DNA of 23,664 bases, taken from positions 1 through 23,664 of the IMG/VR virus record IMGVR_UViG_3300008012_000200. One strand, 5' to 3'. The DNA comes from a virus. Each line of letters begins with the position of its first letter. The stretch's first letter is position 1. Positions 14,755 to 20,653 of this stretch are shown piece by piece. The position numbers and the translations under genes were made by a program. A model generated the notes under the pieces. The model did no database searches. It was not told the DNA's origin and saw nothing but the letters and a program-made list of their open reading frames with translations.

Positions 14755-15716
14755 ACTTTTCCAGACCTGATTTCGTCAACAGTCCACATCATATAACCAA
14801 TGCTGTTTAACCAATTTGTCCTATCGGGAAACTCGGGATTCTCAATTTTTGTAAGATCTGTATTTGCTACCGGGTAACAAATTGACAAATCTGATGTAAC
14901 GAAGGTCGGTATACCTCTAACACAACTATCTGTGCTTGCCGTTGAGTTATGTGTGATAACAGCATGACAATTATCTAAAACTTTTTGAAAGTGAAATCTA
15001 TAATTCTTTTTTTGGTCTCCGACGAAATGCATTTGAGGCATATCTATTTCTACATCAGCAGGAAATCTATCTTTTGCGTTATGTATTGCCTCAGTATTAT
15101 TAGGATGGGGTCTCGCAATAAATTTTCTTTTTGTTAATGGTCTTATTTTTTTGTACACGTCTAAAAACCAATCAATCGGATTTAATTCATTCATTGACCA
15201 ATTATCTTGTGGCTGTAAAACAAATACTATCGGCGCATCTGGGTTTGATGTTTTTTGCCAATCATAATTTTTAATATCAAATATTTTTTGCATGTCGTTC
15301 CATCTATCACTAGGAACATTATCTGCAAAAAATTCACCGTTTCTCATCGGTGTCCATAAACTCACTCTGTATCTGTGTTGAGGATGTCCGGAAACATTAC
15401 CAAACGATGAACAGATTCCTCCATCAAATGTTATGACAACAGATCCGTTTTTCTTGGCATTTTTGACTAATGTATGTCTACGTCCTTTTGTGTGATGTAA
15501 TTGTTTATCACCACCATACCCAAACATTACACCTATGGGTGCCGTTATTTCCATTTCACCGGCAACAGTATCACCTGTAAGAGTCTCATTTACAATTTCG
15601 ACTTCGTCTCCGGCGGCCTTTACTCCTTCGGCAAAGTCATATAAGAGTTTATAAGAATCTCCTCGTCTTCGATCTTTTACCGTTCTACGAAAAATTTGTA
15701 CTTTTAATTTTGTCAT
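14703..15716 (-). CDS. KpsS/Kdo-transferase-like glycosyltransferase, paralogue C
   Basis: At 337 aa this is the longest of the four paralogues. It has a distinctive N-terminus (R-R-T-V-K-D-R-R-R-G-D-S-Y near residues 10-22, then G-V-M-F-G-Y-G-G-D near 62-70). The middle holds I-V-F-V-L-Q-P-Q-D-N-W and F-I-A-R-P-H-P-N-N-T. The C-terminal part has V-I-T-H-N-S-T-A-S-T-D-S, G-I-P-T-F-V, D-L-T-K-I-E-N-P-E-F-P-D-R, N-W-L-N-S-I-G-Y and W-T-V-D-E-I-R-S-G-K. The R-P-H-P and H-N-S motifs are those expected of the KpsC/KpsS Kdo-transferase-like fold. It stands alone on the minus strand between two plus-strand genes, overlapping one by 52 nt at its 3' end and separated from the other by 21 nt at its start. 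This suggests it was gained or inverted independently. Confidence 0.82.
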   Translation of the reverse strand: MTKLKVQIFRRTVKDRRRGDSYKLLYDFAEGVKAAGDEVEIVNETLTGDTVAGEMEITAPIGVMFGYGGDKQLHHTKGRRHTLVKNAKKNGSVVITFDGGICSSFGNVSGHPQHRYRVSLWTPMRNGEFFADNVPSDRWNDMQKIFDIKNYDWQKTSNPDAPIVFVLQPQDNWSMNELNPIDWFLDVYKKIRPLTKRKFIARPHPNNTEAIHNAKDRFPADVEIDMPQMHFVGDQKKNYRFHFQKVLDNCHAVITHNSTASTDSCVRGIPTFVTSDLSICYPVANTDLTKIENPEFPDRTNWLNSIGYMMWTVDEIRSGKVYLRFKNKILESNLISL

Positions 15717-15722
15717 TAAATA

Positions 15723-15731
15723 TGCTATACT
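15723..15731 (+). promoter_or_regulatory. extended -10 promoter for the gene at 15738
   Basis: TG-C-TATACT forms an extended -10 element (TGnTATAAT type) within the 21-nt divergent spacer. It ends 6 nt before the ATG at 15738, which places the predicted transcription start at or next to the start codon. No Shine-Dalgarno sequence is present. Confidence 0.55.
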
Positions 15732-15737
15732 TTAATT

Positions 15738-16658
15738 ATGAAATCATTATCAGTACTTACAACTTTTCCGCCAAACAGGTGGAATGCATATGCCAAACGA
15801 ATGATAGAAAGTTTTATTCAACATTGGCCTAACGACATTAAACTTCATGTCTACTACGAACAGGAAAAACCTACTCTGGAACACGAAAAAATAGTATACC
15901 ACGATTTAGAAAAAGTATGTCCGGAACTTGTATCTTTTAAAAACAAACATAAGGATGATCCGGTGGCCAACGGAGAACTAAACAAAATACCTAACGGTGT
16001 AAGAAGACCGGACGATGCAGGTGATAAGGACCGAGGAAAAGGATCATATCTATGGGACGCTGTGCGTTTTGCTCATAAAACTTTTGCTGTTGATCATGCA
16101 ATAAAAAATTGTAATACCAATTTCGTATTATGGTTAGATGCTGACACATATACATTCAGACCGATCAGCAAAGAATTTGTTTTGGAATTGCTACCTAACG
16201 ATAAGTTGGTAAATTTTTTAGGAAGAGGCGACAAGTATCCGGAATGTGGATATGTTACATACAATACTAAACATCCAAAAATTGAAAAATTTATGTCCAC
16301 ATGGACGCAGATGTATACCTCTGGCTCTATATTCAAAGAACTTGAATGGCACGACAGTTATCTATTTTGGCAAGTGGTCAAAAGAGTGGCACCTAGTGAC
16401 GGTGTTGATATAGGTAAAGGAGCCGGTGCAAAAGGACACCATGTGTTCATTAATAGTGTATTAGGACAATATATTGATCACATGAAGGGTAAAAGAAAAA
16501 TAAAAGGTAAGAGTTCTCGATCTGATTTAAGGTCTGCTCCGGATCTGGATTACTGGAAAAATGTGGAAGCCTACGATCCGTTTGGTGGTATACAGTTCGA
16601 CCCTAAACAGGCCGCGGATATAATTAAAAAAGTAGAGAAAGGTATTAAAGGAAATTAA
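15738..16658 (+). CDS. GT-A glycosyltransferase with DxD motif
   Basis: This 306-aa protein begins with S-V-L-T-T-F-P-P-N-R-W, a typical nucleotide-sugar-binding start. It has the metal-binding D134-A-D136 in V-L-W-L-D-A-D-T-Y (129-137). Downstream, a G-R-G-D-K-Y-P-E-C-G-Y segment, an E-W-H-D-S-Y-L-F-W helix and a G-H-H-V-F-I-N segment supply candidate acceptor and base residues. It belongs to the GT8/GT-A-like enzymes seen in marine phages but is diverged from the 226-aa enzyme at 9930. Residues 65-105 are an unusually charged insert (K-H-K-D-D-P, R-R-P-D-D-A-G-D-K-D-R-G-K-G). It is followed directly by the methyltransferase gene with a one-base TAATG overlap, so the two are co-translated. 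The enzyme should be soluble; the transferred sugar is unknown. Confidence 0.85.
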   Translation: MKSLSVLTTFPPNRWNAYAKRMIESFIQHWPNDIKLHVYYEQEKPTLEHEKIVYHDLEKVCPELVSFKNKHKDDPVANGELNKIPNGVRRPDDAGDKDRGKGSYLWDAVRFAHKTFAVDHAIKNCNTNFVLWLDADTYTFRPISKEFVLELLPNDKLVNFLGRGDKYPECGYVTYNTKHPKIEKFMSTWTQMYTSGSIFKELEWHDSYLFWQVVKRVAPSDGVDIGKGAGAKGHHVFINSVLGQYIDHMKGKRKIKGKSSRSDLRSAPDLDYWKNVEAYDPFGGIQFDPKQAADIIKKVEKGIKGN

Positions 16659-17335
16659 TGAAAATAAACATTACAGCATTTAACGAACTGCTAGATAAAA
16701 AATACAAAACACAGCCTACAAAAAATCAAAGACATCATGTTATCTATGAAATTATAAAAAGATTTAAACCTAAAACAATTATAGAAACCGGAGTATACAA
16801 AGGAAAGAATGCGGCCAGCATGATAGGTAATGCATCTATCGATACCGGTAGTGATGGTTCGGGAATAACTTATTGGGGATATGATATGTTTGAAGATATC
16901 GATATGCAAACAAGTGAGTATGAGTTTCATACTAAAGGACTTAGAAAACCACAACCCACCTATGATAATGTCAGAAAATTAATTTCAAACTCGTGCCCGA
17001 AAGCAGAAATTAATCTTGTTCGAGGAAATACAAAAGACACTCTCCCTTACACAGTAGCCGACCTTGCGTTCATTGATGGCGGACATAGTATTGATACAAT
17101 ACAACGAGATTATGAAAAATTAAAAGATTGCAAGGTAATAATATTTGACGATTATTATAGAAAAGGTGATACTGGAAAATCTCCCGACACAGAAAAATTT
17201 GGTGCAAATAAATTATTGGAAAAAATAAAACACTATTGCGTTGAAACTAACGACGGTGTCACGGGCGAAGGTAAAATAAATTTAGGAATTATCATTAATG
17301 AAGATAGCATTGTATCCTCAGTATTCGGCTCTTAA
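16658..17335 (+). CDS. class I SAM-dependent methyltransferase
   Basis: This 225-aa protein has a Rossmann methyltransferase core. Motif I is T-I-I-E-T-G-V-Y-K-G-K-N-A at 40-52, the acidic strand end is Y-D-M-F-E at 75-79, and A-F-I-D-G-G-H-S at 137-144 with I-I-F-D-D-Y-Y at 161-167 is the pattern of the Methyltransf_24/TylF-MycF-like sugar O-methyltransferases, in which Asp residues bind a divalent metal. That makes methylation of a sugar hydroxyl a reasonable guess. It is translationally coupled to the GT-A gene before it, and its last 38 nt encode the start of paralogue D in another frame. It differs clearly from the FkbM-like enzyme at 11349-12047, so the island holds two unrelated methyltransferases. 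Confidence 0.87.
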   Translation: MKINITAFNELLDKKYKTQPTKNQRHHVIYEIIKRFKPKTIIETGVYKGKNAASMIGNASIDTGSDGSGITYWGYDMFEDIDMQTSEYEFHTKGLRKPQPTYDNVRKLISNSCPKAEINLVRGNTKDTLPYTVADLAFIDGGHSIDTIQRDYEKLKDCKVIIFDDYYRKGDTGKSPDTEKFGANKLLEKIKHYCVETNDGVTGEGKINLGIIINEDSIVSSVFGS

Positions 17336-18170
17336 TGCCGCTCCGGTTTTTAAATCTTTCATAGAGCACTTAAAAGATAAAAAAGAAAATTTTGTGGTGG
17401 ACAGCAACGAGGAGGCCGATGTAGCAGTTATCTGGAGTGTTCTGTGGCGAGGAAGAATGGCCGATAACAAATTAATATGGGACAGGTATAGATCGCAAGG
17501 AAAGCCTGTTGTTGTGTTAGAAGTTGGCGGGATCAAAAGAAACGTCACATGGAAGATGGGAATCAACGGAATAAACAGAGATGCCGATTTTGCCAATCAA
17601 ACTTATGATAGTAAAAGATGGAAAAAATTTGGTATTGAATTAAAATCGTGGAAGCAGACGGGGAATGTCATTGTGATATGCGGACAACATAATACCAGCC
17701 AACAATGGCAAGGGTTACCAAACATGAAACAATGGTGCGAACAAAAAATAAAAGTTATTAGACAGTATTGCAATAAACCCATTATCATTCGTCCGCACCC
17801 CAGAAACACATTTGAATTTAATGAGAAAAAATATCCGCACGTAAGAGTCGATTTACCTAGGAGAGACTATTCAACTTACGATGACACTAATTTTAAAAAG
17901 ATTTTAGGATCCACTTGGGCAGTGGTCAACCATTCCAGCAATCCTGCCATGGAGGCAGTATTCAACGGTATACCTGTGTTCGTGTCGGAATCAAGCCTAT
18001 GCCACGACGTGGGCAACACCAATGTGTCTGATATCCTGCATCCGGCCATGCCAGCGAGGCAGAACTGGGCTAATCAACTTGCCTACACTGAATGGACTAC
18101 AGAAGAGATCAGAGAGGGACTTCCGTGGGCGAGAATACGAGAAAGATTATTGGAGAAATATATTAAATGA
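17298..18170 (+). CDS. KpsS/Kdo-transferase-like glycosyltransferase, paralogue D
   Basis: This 290-aa fourth family copy is on the plus strand. Shared blocks are V-I-V-I-C-G-Q-H-N, P-I-I-I-R-P-H-P-R-N-T, A-V-V-N-H-S-S-N-P-A-M-E-A, G-I-P-V-F-V-S-E-S, and the closing N-W-A-N-Q-L-A-Y-T-E-W-T-T-E-E-I-R-E-G. It is closest in motif detail to paralogue C (R-P-H-P, A-Y-x-x-W-T-x-x-E-I). The start at 17298 lies 38 nt inside the preceding methyltransferase gene and is the only early Met, so the overlap is probably genuine. The second half, from about 17900, looks visibly less AT-rich than the first, which could reflect recombination. Its end overlaps the next gene by ATGA. It is predicted to be soluble. 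Confidence 0.82.
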   Translation: MKIALYPQYSALNAAPVFKSFIEHLKDKKENFVVDSNEEADVAVIWSVLWRGRMADNKLIWDRYRSQGKPVVVLEVGGIKRNVTWKMGINGINRDADFANQTYDSKRWKKFGIELKSWKQTGNVIVICGQHNTSQQWQGLPNMKQWCEQKIKVIRQYCNKPIIIRPHPRNTFEFNEKKYPHVRVDLPRRDYSTYDDTNFKKILGSTWAVVNHSSNPAMEAVFNGIPVFVSESSLCHDVGNTNVSDILHPAMPARQNWANQLAYTEWTTEEIREGLPWARIRERLLEKYIK

Positions 18171-18916
18171 AGGTAATAAAAATAGGACGGGGTGAGGTGG
18201 AACCAATCGAGTGGTCACAATACAAAGGAGAAACTGTTATAGTACGAACAGTTATACGTAAGGGAGAAAAGATACAGGAAAAACAATTTTACGAAGATAA
18301 AGTCAAAGCAGTACCGATAGGCAATGCTTATTGTATTGGTAACGGTCCTTCGAGAAAAAATTTCGACCTTAGTAAATTAAAAGCATCGGGACAAACATAT
18401 GGATGCAATGCATTGTATAGAGACTTTATTCCGGATTACCTGGTCAGCGTAGATGCTAAAATGTCTGCGGAGATTTCGAAAGAAAAGGTATACGAAAAAT
18501 GTTGGTGTTACGCTCCTAGTCTCGAAGTCAACAGACACAAAGGCTTAACACTGATTCCTAATAATCCCCATCTGATTAGCGGAAACCAGGCGATCTGGAT
18601 AGCAACAGTTCACGGGCATAAAAACATCTATATGTTGGGTTTTGACTTTAGAGAGTACGGCAAGGACAAACTAAACAACATCTATCAGGGTACTGAGTGT
18701 TACGGCGAAAGAAACGGAGATGCTATCTTTGTAGAATGGTTGGGACAATTTAGAAGGATAATAAAACAAAGACCGTATTGTAAGTTTACAATAGTTACAG
18801 ATCAATCGGACGAATTTTTAAGTAACTTGCAGACAGGAACAGATCTTGGCAATACAAATGTTATGGACTACAAAACTTTTGAATCTACAGTTTTAACTTC
18901 AACTGTTCAAGTTTAG
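18167..18916 (+). CDS. GT42/DUF115-like protein, candidate sialyltransferase-type transferase
   Basis: This 249-aa protein has a core beginning C-I-G-N-G-P-S-R-K-N-F-D-L-S-K-L at 56-71 and G-C-N-A-L-Y-R-D at 79-86. It continues with S-G-N-Q-A-I-W-I-A-T at 138-147 and N-I-Y-M-L-G-F-D-F-R-E-Y-G at 153-165. This order (G-N-G-P-S, then a C-N element, then S-G-x-x-A, then a G-x-D-F) is that of GT42 bacterial sialyltransferases such as Campylobacter Cst-II, and of the related DUF115/MptE-like and Maf proteins that handle nonulosonic acids. I cannot place the catalytic His of Cst-II with confidence, so the donor and even activity are uncertain. About 50 extra residues precede the core. It is coupled by ATGA to paralogue D, and its 3' end overlaps the convergent SprT-like gene by 32 nt. 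Confidence 0.72.
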   Translation: MKVIKIGRGEVEPIEWSQYKGETVIVRTVIRKGEKIQEKQFYEDKVKAVPIGNAYCIGNGPSRKNFDLSKLKASGQTYGCNALYRDFIPDYLVSVDAKMSAEISKEKVYEKCWCYAPSLEVNRHKGLTLIPNNPHLISGNQAIWIATVHGHKNIYMLGFDFREYGKDKLNNIYQGTECYGERNGDAIFVEWLGQFRRIIKQRPYCKFTIVTDQSDEFLSNLQTGTDLGNTNVMDYKTFESTVLTSTVQV

Positions 18917-19352
18917 GTCGCCAACTATAAAAATTAGCATTGTGATTAGAATAAGGATCTTTCATTACAGTCATCTGCCACAGATGAACCATCTCGTGTA
19001 TTAATGTTTCAACAAAATATTTCCAGGTAGGAAATTTTTTCCTCAATTGGATGTAAAAATCTAAAGTGTGATTGTGGTATGGTATTATATCTTGTCTGCA
19101 GGTACCTTTTTTACTATACCTGTTATCCCAGGTTGCCACACACTGTCCCCAATAACCAGGGCAGGTTGTTATATAGATAGGAACACTTGGTAATTTACTA
19201 TCAAAAATAGATCTGTTGAAAATTCTAAACCAAGTTTCCGCAATAGCCTCTGATGGGTAAAAATCCTTAATTTTTTTTCTTTTTCTCAGTGCGTTTTCAA
19301 CTCGTAATTTAACTTTTTTTGAAAGACGCTTTGCTTGTATTTTTTTACTCAT
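18885..19352 (-). CDS. SprT-like zinc metalloprotease-type protein
   Basis: This 155-aa protein is very basic at its N-terminus. It carries the zincin motif H-E-M-V-H at 119-123 in E-T-L-I-H-E-M-V-H-L-W-Q, with H137 in S-N-H-N-A-N-F as probable third zinc ligand. The upstream I-A-E-T-W-F-R-I-F-N segment (37-46) and the W-G-Q-C-V-A segment (68-73) are typical of SprT-family proteins, which include human SPRTN, a DNA-protein crosslink protease. Phage copies are common in marine T4-like genomes, but their targets are not known. A role in clearing proteins from DNA would fit the neighbouring repair genes better than the sugar genes. It reads toward the sugar island, and its start abuts a promoter for the divergent 411-aa gene. 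Confidence 0.87.
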   Translation of the reverse strand: MSKKIQAKRLSKKVKLRVENALRKRKKIKDFYPSEAIAETWFRIFNRSIFDSKLPSVPIYITTCPGYWGQCVATWDNRYSKKGTCRQDIIPYHNHTLDFYIQLRKKFPTWKYFVETLIHEMVHLWQMTVMKDPYSNHNANFYSWRPKLEQLKLKL

Positions 19353-19379
19353 TGACAGTCCACAATATTATGTTATTAT
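19352..19379 (+). promoter_or_regulatory. sigma70-type promoter for the 411-aa gene
   Basis: A perfect -35 hexamer TTGACA (19352-19357) and a -10 hexamer TATTAT (19374-19379) are separated by 16 nt, and TG at 19371-19372 with one intervening base makes the -10 extended. It is the best host-type promoter in the window. The predicted start is near 19386, 24 nt before the ATG at 19410. The -35 overlaps the start codon of the divergent SprT-like gene by one base. Confidence 0.7.
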
Positions 19380-19380
19380 A

Positions 19381-19396
19381 TACTAGTATACTAGTA
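19381..19396. promoter_or_regulatory. perfect 16-bp palindrome, candidate operator
   Basis: TACTAGTATACTAGTA reads identically on both strands. It begins 2 nt after the -10 hexamer and covers the predicted transcription start of the 411-aa gene, a classic repressor position. It also creates a TATACT hexamer on each strand (19387-19392 plus, 19385-19390 minus), so it could instead provide a -10 for the divergent SprT-like gene. Confidence 0.6.
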
Positions 19397-19409
19397 ATTA
19401 TCCTAAATC

Positions 19410-20645
19410 ATGACAAATAAAACTATGCTGAAAACGGTCGAAGAAGCACTAGAAATAGTAGCATATAACGACAAACTATGTCCAGAATCTCTAAAATCAA
19501 AAGCATTATCGTTGGCATTACAGGAAAGTGCATGGACCGAAAAACAAGCAAAATTAGCCATGCATATTTTAAAATCTTCTTTGTCTTTTGTTGGGGAACA
19601 CCTAGGCATGGAGTTCGCCTTAGAACTTAATAATCTTTTGCAAGATCCTGTTTATAGAAATAAATTCAGAAAAATTGATTATAACAAAATATTAACTCTC
19701 GAAGAGAGGGGTGGCGTGACTGTCATTTATTTTAAGTTTCCATACAACGAAAGAATTGTTAAACAACTTAGATGCCTCAAGAAAAAATACGGCGATTTTT
19801 TAATGGCATTATTTAATGACGAAGAAAAAGCATGGATGTTTGATTACAGTGATGTAAATTTATATTGGTTAACACTATTGGCAATAAGACATGATTTTGA
19901 AATAAAAGATCAAAGAATTTTAGACTTGTTTGAAAAAATTAGAAATAAAAAAAGAAATTACAAAAAATCTATTATCGAAATAAAAGAAGATAATATTATT
20001 TTTAAAAACACATCCGATACGTTAAGAGATAATTTTAATTCAACGACCGCCGATATGAAATTTTTATGTAAAATTGATTTTTTAAAAAGATATCAACTTC
20101 CAATACAACATTCTCATAATTTAAAAACATTATCTGAGAAAATTGCATATTCGGAGAAAAATGATTTTTTTGTTTCAAAGAAAGATTATTCAAAAGTAGA
20201 ATTTCTTAATGCTATGCACGAATTAAATTTATTTCCTGCTGTATGTACAGGATACGGACTTGTACTCTCGAGCGACTTAACAGAAATTTACACCTGGTTA
20301 TTAGCATTTGAGAAAGCAAATATTACCAAAAATGAAATATGCTTGACTCCTAATTTTTTAACACACCGTTTGAGAGAGTACGATCATGACGAACAATCAG
20401 ATTTACTTGAAAAAATAAAACAGTTATCTTCAAAATATAATGCAGTACCAAATAAAAAAACAAAAATAGTCTTCATGGGTCAGTCTATTGCTACAAATAT
20501 TAGACCTATGTTTAATAAAATACAATGTTCTTTTAACTTTACCGATATAAGTTATTACATGTCTGGTTCAGATTTTGTTAATAGTGTGGTTGAAAATCTT
20601 CCAAAAAGATTGTATTATTCTAGTAAAGAACCACAAAATATATAA
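19410..20645 (+). CDS. unrecognised AT-rich 411-aa phage protein upstream of uvsW
   Basis: I do not recognise this 411-aa protein. Residues 1-85 are helical (S-L-K-S-K-A-L-S-L-A-L and A-K-L-A-M-H-I-L-K). Around 100-160 comes a mixed strand/helix block: V-T-V-I-Y-F-K-F-P-Y-N-E-R-I-V-K-Q-L, then W-M-F-D-Y and L-L-A-I-R-H-D-F-E-I. This faintly resembles the small HARP-type domain of annealing helicases, where a strand, an 'F-P-Y' turn and a later Trp are spaced alike; this is a weak comparison. The C-terminal half has V-C-T-G-Y-G-L-V-L near 284-292 and ends in a strand-rich stretch (K-T-K-I-V-F-M-G). No nucleotide-binding or catalytic motif is visible. The DNA is strikingly AT-rich with long A-runs. 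It has its own promoter and ends 8 nt before uvsW, so a link to that helicase is conceivable. Confidence 0.8.
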   Translation: MTNKTMLKTVEEALEIVAYNDKLCPESLKSKALSLALQESAWTEKQAKLAMHILKSSLSFVGEHLGMEFALELNNLLQDPVYRNKFRKIDYNKILTLEERGGVTVIYFKFPYNERIVKQLRCLKKKYGDFLMALFNDEEKAWMFDYSDVNLYWLTLLAIRHDFEIKDQRILDLFEKIRNKKRNYKKSIIEIKEDNIIFKNTSDTLRDNFNSTTADMKFLCKIDFLKRYQLPIQHSHNLKTLSEKIAYSEKNDFFVSKKDYSKVEFLNAMHELNLFPAVCTGYGLVLSSDLTEIYTWLLAFEKANITKNEICLTPNFLTHRLREYDHDEQSDLLEKIKQLSSKYNAVPNKKTKIVFMGQSIATNIRPMFNKIQCSFNFTDISYYMSGSDFVNSVVENLPKRLYYSSKEPQNI

Positions 20646-20646
20646 T
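20641..20646 (+). promoter_or_regulatory. TATAAT hexamer directly before uvsW
   Basis: A consensus TATAAT ends 7 nt before the uvsW ATG at 20654 and overlaps the stop codon of the preceding gene. No convincing -35 hexamer lies upstream and no Shine-Dalgarno sequence lies between. Chance occurrence in such AT-rich DNA is possible. Confidence 0.35.
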
Positions 20647-20653
20647 AATAAAA

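Noticed and set aside
8531-19352. DNA base glucosylation system of the T4 alpha/beta-glucosyltransferase type
   Set aside because: No hydroxymethylase (dCMP or dUMP type) and no T4-like DNA glucosyltransferase motifs are visible. Modification of DNA remains possible only as an untested target.
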